This document shows, in pieces, positions 44,345 through 51,357 of a DNA stretch of 64,000 bases. The notes beneath the pieces were generated by a model, which was not told the origin of the DNA, searched no databases, and saw only the letters and a program-made list of their open reading frames with translations. The position numbers were made by a program, and so were the translations under genes. The stretch lies in assembly GCF_004295645.1 (NCBI RefSeq), contig NZ_CP034752.1:744001-808000 (forward strand), read 5' to 3'. Every line of letters starts with the position of its first letter. Positions within the stretch are counted from its first letter, which is position 1. The DNA is from Limnobaculum zhutongyuii. GTDB lineage: Bacteria; Pseudomonadota; Gammaproteobacteria; Enterobacterales; Enterobacteriaceae.

Positions 44345-44946
44345 TTATTGCGCTCCCAATTTTTAATGCTGATTAATTGCTTTTCGATTGTGCGGCAGTA
44401 GGTGCCGTAGTCGGTGATATGATCGAGGATATCTTCTGGTGATAACCCGGCTCCGGGGCAGGTGGTTTCACTGGCAGAACCAGCAGCGCCGCTGGTATTT
44501 GCGGGCAAACATCGACTATCAATGGGATATCCGAGTGCGGCGCGGTAGAGTTGCAAGCTGTAAGGGCCAATACCATTAAAATTGCGCCCATCATTTTTAG
44601 TCGCATCATTAATCCTTTTTTTAAGTTCACGTTCAGTTTTTGATAGCTGCTGTTGCGTCTCCAGCAGTTGTGTTGTTATTCGCTGGCTTTCTGTGGTGGC
44701 GTTCTGTTGCTTTTGAACGGCAGCATCTAACGCCCGAATTTGGCGTTCTGCGGCGGCTTTTCGCTCAGACTCCCATTGCAATTCAGCTTTTGCGTGTTTG
44801 GCCTGTAAGTCATTAAGCGTCATGTTATGAGCAATGGCAGATACCTTCGTCCCGGCGGCCCAGCCAACACCAAAGAGCAATACACTGATAGTAAGTTTGA
44901 TAAAGATAGTTTTGTGATTCATCACAAATGCAAGAATGCTATTCAT
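44341..44946 (-). CDS. Rz-like inner-membrane spanin
   Basis: From ATG 44946 (MNSILAFVMNHKTIFIKLTI) the protein has 201 residues: one N-terminal helix (TIFIKLTISVLLFGVGWAAG), a long periplasmic coiled coil rich in Gln, Glu and Lys, and a Cys-containing tail. i-spanins of this design pair with Rz1 lipoproteins to fuse the membranes at lysis. GGGAGG precedes the start, which overlaps the holin-like gene by 8 bases. An Rz1 frame is nested inside. Confidence 0.78.
   Translation of the reverse strand: MNSILAFVMNHKTIFIKLTISVLLFGVGWAAGTKVSAIAHNMTLNDLQAKHAKAELQWESERKAAAERQIRALDAAVQKQQNATTESQRITTQLLETQQQLSKTERELKKRINDATKNDGRNFNGIGPYSLQLYRAALGYPIDSRCLPANTSGAAGSASETTCPGAGLSPEDILDHITDYGTYCRTIEKQLISIKNWERNK
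44373..44606 (-). CDS. Rz1-like outer-membrane spanin lipoprotein, nested in Rz
   Basis: In another frame inside the Rz gene, ATG 44606 (with AAAGGA six bases upstream) opens MRLKMMGAILMVLAL followed by TAC: a lipobox with Cys18. The mature part is short and Pro-rich (LPVKPPAPEPG). Nested, Pro-rich lipoproteins in the Rz frame are the hallmark of o-spanins. 77 residues. Confidence 0.8.
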   Translation of the reverse strand: MRLKMMGAILMVLALTACNSTAPHSDIPLIVDVCPQIPAALLVLPVKPPAPEPGYHQKISSIISPTTAPTAAQSKSN

Positions 44947-45178
44947 GGTTGCTAACCTCCCGGTCACGTTTAATGGCGGCTTGTTTTGATGCCTGAGACT
45001 GAGCAACCCACGCACTGATATAACCGAGAAATAACCACTCGGTTAAATCACCTTTAAACGTGCTGTAAAGCAGCACTAACGTTGATGAGATAAACGCAGA
45101 AACAACCAGCGTATCTGATGTTGACATCCGTCCGTTTGGGTTTGTGATGAGCTGTAATGCGCGTTCTTTTACTGACAT
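44939..45178 (-). CDS. Holin-like/DUF2644 membrane protein
   Basis: 79 residues with two hydrophobic segments (TLVVSAFISSTLVLLYSTF and LTEWLFLGYISAWVAQ) and a charged C-terminus. It is similar to DUF2644 proteins of Mu-like phages and lies between endolysin and spanins, where a holin is expected. Overlaps both neighbours by about 8-10 bases. Holin role is inference. Confidence 0.65.
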   Translation of the reverse strand: MSVKERALQLITNPNGRMSTSDTLVVSAFISSTLVLLYSTFKGDLTEWLFLGYISAWVAQSQASKQAAIKRDREVSNHE

Positions 45179-45414
45179 TGTGACGCCTCCAGCTTGGCGG
45201 CTCTGATATCAAATTCCGTTACGCTGTACCAACCTTTGCGGTAAATGTACTGATAAGTTGCATTGCGGCTATATAACGGTGCTTTATCATTAGGCTTGCC
45301 ACTCAAGGCCAGTGCGATTCGCGCTTCGCGAGCATCTTCAAAAACCTGTAAATAACGCCGGTTTTTCAGTTCAGGAATTGCCTTGATGAAATGTTCAAGA
45401 ATTGCGCCACTCAT
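45169..45414 (-). CDS. Small hypothetical protein in lysis cassette
   Basis: From ATG 45414 (ATGA overlap with the amidase stop) the product is 81 residues: MSGAILEHFIKAIPELKNR, then a RNATYQYIYRKGWYSVTEFDIRA segment. I recognise no family. It is co-translated with endolysin and holin-like genes. Confidence 0.62.
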   Translation of the reverse strand: MSGAILEHFIKAIPELKNRRYLQVFEDAREARIALALSGKPNDKAPLYSRNATYQYIYRKGWYSVTEFDIRAAKLEASQCQ

Positions 45415-45935
45415 AGGTGTTCCTCGCAAATCCACTCATCACGTGGGGAGAGCAATTGCGTTTCCCAAGAATCAACATCAAAGCCGGGGCAAATTTTTGT
45501 CCATTCGTTTGATGTGATTTTCCCATCGCCGTTCAGGTCGGGGGACAGGTCACGATGACCACAAACAACGGCGCGAGGATACTTTTCGACTAAATCAGCA
45601 TAAAGCAGCGCCAATGCTTCCCACTGTGCTTGCGTGAATTTATCCGTACCTACAAGACAAATACCAATTGAGCCGGTGTTGTAGCCTTTGGCGTGAGCGC
45701 CGGTTTCACCAATTGCCCGGCCTTTTTCAACGGTTCCATTTGTATCAATGACAAAGTGATAACCGATATGACGCAGGCCGGGACTAAATTCATTAACGAA
45801 CGGCGTTGAACGACGGAAGCCCCGGTCTTTATGCCAACGGTCAATAACAGCGGCGGCAGTTTCCCGAGCGTTGGCGAGACGGCGACCATTGGTAGTGGCG
45901 GCGCAATGAATAACTATTCGGTTGATATACGACAT
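45411..45935 (-). CDS. Endolysin, N-acetylmuramoyl-L-alanine amidase
   Basis: A 174-residue amidase_2/PGRP-type enzyme of the T7-lysozyme kind that cuts the lactyl-Ala bond of murein. Zinc-ligand candidates are His12 in IVIHCAATT and the His/Cys pair of VVCGHRDLSPDLNG...KICPGFD. The HYHF-like GYHFVIDTNGTVEKGR motif is present. No signal peptide, so a holin is needed. It is the first gene of the first late operon, as lys is in Mu; the ATG is immediately preceded by the U-run of a terminator-like hairpin. Confidence 0.9.
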   Translation of the reverse strand: MSYINRIVIHCAATTNGRRLANARETAAAVIDRWHKDRGFRRSTPFVNEFSPGLRHIGYHFVIDTNGTVEKGRAIGETGAHAKGYNTGSIGICLVGTDKFTQAQWEALALLYADLVEKYPRAVVCGHRDLSPDLNGDGKITSNEWTKICPGFDVDSWETQLLSPRDEWICEEHL

Positions 45936-45967
45936 AAAAAAACACCATCTGATTAAAGATGGTGTTA
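45936..45967 (-). terminator. Terminator-like hairpin directly ahead of the endolysin start
   Basis: On the minus strand AACACCATCT-TTAATC-AGATGGTGTT followed by TTTTT forms a classical intrinsic terminator whose U-run touches the endolysin ATG. Lying between the 17-bp motif and the gene, it could end middle transcripts and be bypassed in late phase. Confidence 0.75.
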
Positions 45968-45997
45968 GTGTTACTTTTTATGTGGTTTTAGGCGGTG

Positions 45998-46014
45998 TGA
46001 TGGGGTTCAGGGGG
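45998..46014 (-). promoter_or_regulatory. Late-operon element 1: 17-bp motif ahead of the lysis operon
   Basis: Plus-strand TGATGGGGTTCAGGGGG begins right after the TAG stop of the secreted-protein gene. It is identical to the copies at 37992-38008 and 25945-25961. The position matches Plys of Mu. Confidence 0.6.
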
Positions 46015-46512
46015 CTAAGAGGTGATATCGATAATCGCCGTTTTTGACTCATCTTTTTTTGCTGGAGGCGGTGTTTTAATTTCATTAACACATGCGCTTT
46101 GAGCTTTAACAAACTTATCCTCGGCGGAAGATATCTCTTTGCCCGGTGCTTTGTTGGTTTTCGCTAAATCCAACCGCAATCCCCATATCTTGTCGGCATC
46201 ATAAACCAGTTCTCGACAATTTGGAAATGGCGTCTCAGTTAATGCATTCCCGAACAAATGTTCGGCATCTTCTTTCAATCGTTGAATGTGCTTGCTGTGT
46301 GCGGTAACTTCTGGCAGAACGCCGCCAAACTGTCGATAAGCATCAGCAATATGAACACTAAGGACTGTTGTTACTATTGTTTCATTTAAAAGACTTTTTA
46401 CATCCTCTAACTGTGCATGATACTTCTTAACCATCGCGGAGTTATCAACCTGACCAGCGAATAACAATGGGCTGATTAACAATGTTGTGGCTGCGAATAG
46501 CTTTAACTTCAT
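46015..46512 (-). CDS. Phage-encoded secreted (periplasmic) protein of unknown function
   Basis: 165 residues with a clear Sec signal (MKLKLFAATTLLISPLLFAG) followed by a helical domain with two Cys (near residues 121 and 148) and a Pro/Lys-rich C-terminal tail. No family recognised. It sits between the Mor activator and the lysis operon, where Mu has its C activator. The signal peptide suggests action on the host envelope, perhaps superinfection exclusion or lysis control, which is inference only. Confidence 0.65.
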   Translation of the reverse strand: MKLKLFAATTLLISPLLFAGQVDNSAMVKKYHAQLEDVKSLLNETIVTTVLSVHIADAYRQFGGVLPEVTAHSKHIQRLKEDAEHLFGNALTETPFPNCRELVYDADKIWGLRLDLAKTNKAPGKEISSAEDKFVKAQSACVNEIKTPPPAKKDESKTAIIDITS

Positions 46513-46526
46513 GGCGCTAACTCCGT

Positions 46527-46961
46527 TTAAAATAAGGTGTCTTGTTTGTTGGCATCGGTGCGATTGTACTTACTTAATAACTCCCACGCAAAACGATCAG
46601 AAAAACCGAACTGAGGGCAAAGAATTGTCAGGCTCATTGATGCTGATTCCCCCGCGTTTTTCATATCATCAAATGCGGATAAAAATTGGCGGTTACGGTG
46701 TTCACGTAGTGCCTCCGCACAACGAGGGATATAAAAATCTTCTCCGCCGAAATGTGACATCAACTTATCTGCGTGGTCTTTCCCGATGGCCTGAACTAAC
46801 AGTGCAATTCGGGTTTTACCGAATGCGCCCACCCCCTTACTAAACGGAAAGGTGATTCCACCCAATTTTTCAACCAGCTTCAACGTTGCCGGATATCCGA
46901 TGATTTCGGCGACTTCCTGAATATTGCCTGGCAAGAAATCTTTTAACTCTTCAAGATTCAT
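46527..46961 (-). CDS. Mor-family middle/late transcription activator
   Basis: A 144-residue Mor/C-family activator. N-terminal dimerisation region (MNLEELKDFLPGNIQEVAEIIGYPATLKLVEKLGGI) and C-terminal helix-turn-helix (SMSLTILCPQFGFSDRFAWELL) correspond to Mu Mor. Mor-type proteins bind just upstream of -10 with sigma-70. Only this one member was found, so it may serve both middle and late steps. ATGA overlap with gemA-like gene. Confidence 0.88.
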   Translation of the reverse strand: MNLEELKDFLPGNIQEVAEIIGYPATLKLVEKLGGITFPFSKGVGAFGKTRIALLVQAIGKDHADKLMSHFGGEDFYIPRCAEALREHRNRQFLSAFDDMKNAGESASMSLTILCPQFGFSDRFAWELLSKYNRTDANKQDTLF

Positions 46962-47359
46962 CGCTTATCCTCCCGGCGACGTGCATCAACAATCAAAGCT
47001 TGCATAAGCTTTGTTAGCTGTGAGTCGGTCAACCACTCAATAACAGGCTGTTTAAACATATGACTCGCCATGCTTTCTGCATACCCCCAAGGGCGGGACG
47101 CGTCAGTGAGCAAAGCTTCTATTTTATTTAACGTCCGCTCACGCCCGGCGGAAACGTTAGGGCGGCGTCCGTGGTCTTTTTTCTTTTCTGGGGTAAAGCC
47201 TTGCTCCTTCATGTAATCAAGGATTTTCTGTTGCTGCTCGGGCTTACATTGCTTTGCACTGGTGCAGCCCGTAATTCTGTATAAAACATCCCGGTAAACA
47301 TCATCAGACCATTGCAACGCATTTTTTCCAATGTGGATTAACTGAATGAGGTTAGCCAT
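46958..47359 (-). CDS. GemA-like regulatory protein (Mu gp16, DUF1018)
   Basis: A 133-residue DUF1018/GemA protein: IQLIHIGKNALQWSDDVYRDVLYRITGCTSAKQC and a KKDHGRRPNVSAGRERTLNKIEALL hinge, as in Mu GemA, which alters host gene expression and topology. It is immediately upstream of the Mor gene, as in Mu. Confidence 0.88.
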   Translation of the reverse strand: MANLIQLIHIGKNALQWSDDVYRDVLYRITGCTSAKQCKPEQQQKILDYMKEQGFTPEKKKDHGRRPNVSAGRERTLNKIEALLTDASRPWGYAESMASHMFKQPVIEWLTDSQLTKLMQALIVDARRREDKR

Positions 47360-48027
47360 TATTCACCCCCATAACGATAATGTTTGATTTCTTCCACTGC
47401 GGAATTAATCAAACGGGTTAACTTTTCGTTAAGCCGTTGACCTTCGCCGTCATCACCATCGCAAGCGACAAACGCTTGCAGGGCTTGTAAATCTGTTCCT
47501 GTGCATGGTTCGCCGCACAACTCACGAAAACGAGCCATAAATAGTACCTCTGCGACGTGTGAGGATTGCGGAACAATATTGAAGGGCATAGCAGCAACGT
47601 TATTTAAAATGGGCCACTCTCTATGTGAGTCAATTCGGAGATCGAGTTTCTCTGTTGCCAGTGCGATTAAGTCAGCTTGTTTCACTTTATGGCTTGGGAG
47701 TAAAGGTAATCCGAACTTTTCACGAATAACCCAATCAAAGCGATTCTCTATGCGTTTGTAATCAGGTAACAGGCGTTTTAGTGGTGAGGGAATATCGCAG
47801 CAATAAGCCTCGGCGGCATCATGCAACAAACCTTCAAGAGCGAACGACTCTGGTACAATGTGACTCACAATGACGGAATGTTGAGCAACGCTATAGAATG
47901 ACCGAACGTGTCCGGAATAGCGGCACGTATGGGCCAGTGCTTGTGCAATATCAGAAATATCGATACTGTCTGCGGTTGGGTTCAGGTAATCAACTTGACG
48001 GCCTGATACTGTGCAAAGCCATGTCAT
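47359..48027 (-). CDS. HD-domain phosphohydrolase
   Basis: 222 residues. The HD metal site is visible: HCRYSGHVRSFYSVAQHS-type segment with two His, HD in GLLHDAAEAYCCDIPSPLK, and a later Asp in KQADLIALATEK. Resembles YfbR-like nucleotidases (dNMP phosphohydrolases), suggesting control of nucleotide pools or defence nucleotides during early infection. Substrate is inferred. ATGA overlaps on both sides. Confidence 0.82.
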   Translation of the reverse strand: MTWLCTVSGRQVDYLNPTADSIDISDIAQALAHTCRYSGHVRSFYSVAQHSVIVSHIVPESFALEGLLHDAAEAYCCDIPSPLKRLLPDYKRIENRFDWVIREKFGLPLLPSHKVKQADLIALATEKLDLRIDSHREWPILNNVAAMPFNIVPQSSHVAEVLFMARFRELCGEPCTGTDLQALQAFVACDGDDGEGQRLNEKLTRLINSAVEEIKHYRYGGE

Positions 48028-48413
48028 AACACGTCCCCCTCTAAATTAGCGTGACCGGTCACATTAGTTAAATTTAGCGCTCTAAAATTTCGAGTATGGA
48101 AGCACTGAGAATCCCCTTTAAAGACTCCCCCGCAACCCTCAGGTAACGTACTGTCACAGTTAGGGCAGCGCCCCAAGGTTGCGAGTTGTTTATGTAGGCG
48201 TTCATAATCACAGATGATTAAAAGGGAAATGTATTCAGTTATTGAATAAGGCTCTCCGCCGATATTACGAAGTCGGCATCCCTCTTGGAGCATAACTTTT
48301 TCACGCGTTGATAAGACTAACTCAACCCTGTTTTGCCCGAACGCCTGACGCTGGCGTTCACGGTGACGACGTTTGCGAGCTGCGGCTTGCTCTTTGGATT
48401 TAGGATTAGTCAT
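48024..48413 (-). CDS. Small basic phage protein with Cys-rich zinc-like motif
   Basis: Begins MTNPKSKEQAAARKRRHRER (ATG 48413, overlapping the upstream stop). The basic head is followed by a helical region and a Cys cluster CPNCDSTLPEGCGGVFKG. 129 residues. The basic N-terminus and Cys motif suggest nucleic-acid binding. No family recognised. Confidence 0.62.
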   Translation of the reverse strand: MTNPKSKEQAAARKRRHRERQRQAFGQNRVELVLSTREKVMLQEGCRLRNIGGEPYSITEYISLLIICDYERLHKQLATLGRCPNCDSTLPEGCGGVFKGDSQCFHTRNFRALNLTNVTGHANLEGDVL

Positions 48414-48831
48414 AAACGGCACCACCTATACTAATCAGCTCCAGCCCGGCAATTTTTTTATACTTACGTACCAATACCGATGCTTTTTTAAAACGTGGCA
48501 CATAAAAAACAATCCGATCGCGTAAATCTGGATAGTCTTTTTTAGCTGCGCGCTTACCCCATATTTTTTCAACACTCTTAATAAACTTGGTACTATATTT
48601 TGCTTTTGATTCAGCGCCCCATATTTGGGTGATTAACGGGTGCATGGCATTATCAGCGCGCATCCACGCGAAGCTGATTTTGCCATCAACATAAACATTC
48701 AAGTCGGTTCGACCTTCCCCCGCATATTGCCGAAAAACCTCGATTAAATGGTCATGTAACTTGAATGTAACCCGCGCAAAGTCATAGCGGAGTTCAGCTT
48801 CAATTTCTGTCCATTTCTCTTTAGTAATCAT
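48406..48831 (-). CDS. Hypothetical early phage protein
   Basis: 141 residues, mixed alpha/beta, rich in Lys and aromatic residues (WTEIEAELRYDFARVTFKLHD). No motif recognised. The start follows AGGAGTAATTAAT. Together with its neighbours it belongs to the early operon. Confidence 0.65.
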   Translation of the reverse strand: MITKEKWTEIEAELRYDFARVTFKLHDHLIEVFRQYAGEGRTDLNVYVDGKISFAWMRADNAMHPLITQIWGAESKAKYSTKFIKSVEKIWGKRAAKKDYPDLRDRIVFYVPRFKKASVLVRKYKKIAGLELISIGGAVYD

Positions 48832-48850
48832 ATTAATTACTCCTAATTTT

Positions 48851-48880
48851 GGCGTAAGCCAGCCCCGGCGGGTTTACGCC
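48851..48880. other. Hairpin in early operon
   Basis: GGCGTAAGCC (48851-48860) pairs with GGTTTACGCC (48871-48880) with a 10-base GC-rich loop. It stands in an 88-bp gap between early genes. On the minus strand it is followed by AAAATT, so termination is doubtful; it may be an attenuator or RNA-processing site. Confidence 0.5.
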
Positions 48881-48919
48881 AATTAATTTTTAAAATGCCT
48901 TTAAATATTGATTAAAGTA

Positions 48920-49126
48920 TTACTGTTTAGTTATTCCAGACGTTGGAGTTAATGAATCAATATTCACCCAATACGGTTCACAATTAATTTCAACAGTGGT
49001 GCAATTGCTTAAATCTCTGGCCCTGTCGAGCGTTCGAACAGCACGACCACCACGTAAAATTTTATTTGGTTGATAAATAAAACCAGCACCAACTGGATAT
49101 TTCTGGTTAAACTCCTTAGCTCGCAT
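48920..49126 (-). CDS. Small hypothetical early phage protein
   Basis: From ATG 49126 (GGGGGAAGAA upstream) the product is 68 residues: MRAKEFNQKYPVGAGFIYQP followed by KILRGGRAVRTLDRARDL and EPYWVNIDSLTP. Such short beta proteins are common in Mu-like early regions. The in-frame start at 49186 lies inside the preceding gene and is less likely. Confidence 0.62.
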   Translation of the reverse strand: MRAKEFNQKYPVGAGFIYQPNKILRGGRAVRTLDRARDLSNCTTVEINCEPYWVNIDSLTPTSGITKQ

Positions 49127-49316
49127 ATTTCTTCCCCCATCCGTAACGATTACAGGTCGCGCAAAAGTCCCGACGGGTTTCTGCATGCCAAACGTTAACA
49201 GGCTTAATGGCTAACAAGGATGCATCATGCCAATAGGTATAAGCCGCCGCATAGTTGCCGGACTTCTCAGCATTGACGGCCCGTTGTGAAACCATTCGGA
49301 AAGCACGATTAGCCAT
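49116..49316 (-). CDS. ANR-family transcriptional regulator
   Basis: 66 residues from ATG 49316 (GGGGGCTTG upstream). The pattern AVNAEKSGNYAAAYTYWHDASLLAIKPVNVWHAETRRDFC matches the ANR (AraC-negative regulator) family: Glu-Arg-like helix, W-x-x-A and a final RxxFC. Those proteins bind AraC/XylS-type activators. In a phage it may adjust host virulence regulators. The family call is from recalled consensus. Confidence 0.65.
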   Translation of the reverse strand: MANRAFRMVSQRAVNAEKSGNYAAAYTYWHDASLLAIKPVNVWHAETRRDFCATCNRYGWGKKYAS

Positions 49317-49317
49317 A

Positions 49318-49947
49318 TCAAGCCCCCGCAATATCTAACGGAATTTGACGATATTCGTCAGTATCACCGACGCGTTCATAAACCCGGATATATGACTTGC
49401 TACCGATGACTTGAACCGCTTCGCCAATAGCAGTCATTGCTTGCTTCCAACGTTCGTCATCAATATCGTAGCGACGCAAAGCCAATACACGTCCGGTATT
49501 GATATTGCCTTCCTTGTCAGTATCAAACGCCTGAGAAACAATCGCGTGTATCTCCGGGCGACTTCCTTCTATCCATTCTTTAACACATTCATCAATCAGG
49601 GCTTTTGCTGCCTGTAGACGTTCGTCAAACGTGATGCGGTCTTGTGCTGCACGTTGGATTCGGTATTTTCCGTCATAACTATGCAAGGTGAGATTGCCTT
49701 TTTTACCTCCGATTTGTGCGCCGTACTGTTCCGCTGACAGGTCAATTAATGCCTGAATATCAGCAAACGCTTGTTGTTTAAACGTCGTCAGGTCACTACT
49801 AATTACCCGCGCACGTTCAACCAGAGCCTTAACAAGCTGATCGCGTTCGCGGTCAATTGGCTTGATTAAATGTTCCGGGGTCAGAATACCGCGAGCATCT
49901 TTCCAGTATCCCGCCTGAATAAGTTCTTCTGTGATTTTTGTTGTCAT
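49318..49947 (-). CDS. DUF3164 early phage protein
   Basis: 209 residues: YWKDARGILTPEHLIKPIDRERDQLV start and a KRYDIDDERWKQAMTAIGEAVQVIGSKSYIRVYERVGD-like end are typical of DUF3164 proteins in Mu-like phages. Function unknown; it lies in the early region between transposition genes and gemA. Confidence 0.82.
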   Translation of the reverse strand: MTTKITEELIQAGYWKDARGILTPEHLIKPIDRERDQLVKALVERARVISSDLTTFKQQAFADIQALIDLSAEQYGAQIGGKKGNLTLHSYDGKYRIQRAAQDRITFDERLQAAKALIDECVKEWIEGSRPEIHAIVSQAFDTDKEGNINTGRVLALRRYDIDDERWKQAMTAIGEAVQVIGSKSYIRVYERVGDTDEYRQIPLDIAGA

Positions 49948-49962
49948 GATAAAGCCCTTGAA

Positions 49963-50157
49963 TTAATGAACAGTTTTCTTCTGTTGGTGATTAACCTGTC
50001 TGACTGCCGCCTGCATTTTTTCTTGGCAAACCGGCCCTAATGAAGCGGCGAAGATATCAGCAACCTTGTTCGTAAACTCGGAGTTCCCGTTTTCAACCCG
50101 GCAACTAACACCGACCATCTCTTCGCAGTCCTCTAACTCAATGATAATTTTTGCCAC
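49963..50157 (-). CDS. Small acidic early phage protein
   Basis: 64 residues from GTG 50157 (GGGGG upstream): AKIIIELEDCEEMVGVSCRVENGN, an acidic beta segment, then a basic tail. Not recognised beyond its position. Confidence 0.55.
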   Translation of the reverse strand: MAKIIIELEDCEEMVGVSCRVENGNSEFTNKVADIFAASLGPVCQEKMQAAVRQVNHQQKKTVH

Positions 50158-50165
50158 GTAGCCCC

Positions 50166-50447
50166 CTAGTGATACTCAGTCCACACCACACGACAGCCGT
50201 GTAGTGGGTATTGAGCCTGTTTGTATTTACCGCCACTCTTACACCCAAAGGCGTAATAAACAGCGATTCTTTCAGTGATAAAACGAGTCAAAGCCGGACT
50301 ATATTCAACATGAATCGTCGGTGTAGACGGTTGGCATAAGTTAACGTCAGTGACGTTAATTCCCTGAGCCGTCAGCTCTAACAAAGCTGATTCAACTTTC
50401 GGTAATGAGCCTGTGAACGCTGCATTATTTTTATTAACTGGTGACAT
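50166..50447 (-). CDS. Hypothetical early phage protein
   Basis: 93 residues from ATG 50447 with GGGGGAAAC upstream. It contains TVHVEYSPALTRFITERIAVYYAFGCKSGGKYKQAQY-like sequence. No family recognised. It lies between the transposition ATPase and the small acidic protein. Confidence 0.6.
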   Translation of the reverse strand: MSPVNKNNAAFTGSLPKVESALLELTAQGINVTDVNLCQPSTPTIHVEYSPALTRFITERIAVYYAFGCKSGGKYKQAQYPLHGCRVVWTEYH

Positions 50448-50456
50448 GTTTCCCCC

Positions 50457-51353
50457 TCAATTAATCAGCATTTGTGCGAATTGCTGAACAGCCGCAGCAT
50501 TGATATTCATATCGTTAATACGACACACACGAACAGCACCTCGCAGCAACTTAGATAAACGTCGGGCATTTCCCTTCGATGCAGTGAAGAAAGCGTCTTC
50601 GGTTTCTTCGTCTAATTCGTCAATAACACTGCTTGAGATAGCCTTCACATCAGAACGCGGTAAGCTATTTCCAAGATTCAAGGCAAACCCCACGCGGCTA
50701 TAGAGCTGGACTAATTCCCCGCGCTTGCCTTTCAGGTTCAAAATCAGACGAGGCATTCCGGCAAGAACGACACCGACTCCGGAACGATCATGAATCCGGC
50801 GCAGGACTTCCAGCGCTCGAAATGGCAGGAGTTCAGCTTCATCAACAATAAGGACAATATCTGAGCCGTTGAGCTTTCCGACACAGGCTTCAATCAGGTC
50901 ATGCAAGTTGCCAACAACAGATAGATTTAATTGGCGGCATAGTTCACCGAGTAACACTTTTGCGGTATAGCCGGGGTCGGCTTCAATCAGGATGACTGTG
51001 TTTTTATTTTCCTCAGCATAGCGCTTTAAAATCATGGTTTTTCCGAGTCCAGCTTCACCATAAAGAACGTTGATTTCCTTACACTCATGAGCGAGTTTAA
51101 TCAGTTCCAATCCTTTTTTTGCGGATGGCGTCATCACAAATGGAATAGTGATATTGTGTGACCGGTCACGCTCGTTACAACGTTCAATAAAAGCGCTGAT
51201 TTCAGTTTCTAACGCTTTAATATTGCCCGGATATTTACCGCTCAAATATTGACTAAGCGTTGAGCCACTGACACTGATAGCTCTTGCTACTTTGGCTTGG
51301 CTAAAGCCCTTGCTCGCCATTAGTTCTGTTAACTCATTTTTAATTAAAGACAT
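50457..51353 (-). CDS. Transposition target-capture ATPase (MuB-like)
   Basis: A 298-residue AAA+ ATPase that would coat target DNA and activate the transposase. Residues 1-50 hold a helix-turn-helix (KGFSQAKVARAISVSGSTLSQYLSGKYPG). Walker A is GEAGLGKT (99-106), Walker B IVLIVDEAELL (Asp171, Glu172). The C-terminal part (ASKGNARRLSKLLRGAVRV) is a MuB-type domain. GAGGT lies upstream of the ATG. It starts four bases after the transposase stop. Confidence 0.93.
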   Translation of the reverse strand: MSLIKNELTELMASKGFSQAKVARAISVSGSTLSQYLSGKYPGNIKALETEISAFIERCNERDRSHNITIPFVMTPSAKKGLELIKLAHECKEINVLYGEAGLGKTMILKRYAEENKNTVILIEADPGYTAKVLLGELCRQLNLSVVGNLHDLIEACVGKLNGSDIVLIVDEAELLPFRALEVLRRIHDRSGVGVVLAGMPRLILNLKGKRGELVQLYSRVGFALNLGNSLPRSDVKAISSSVIDELDEETEDAFFTASKGNARRLSKLLRGAVRVCRINDMNINAAAVQQFAQMLIN

Positions 51354-51357
51354 GGTA

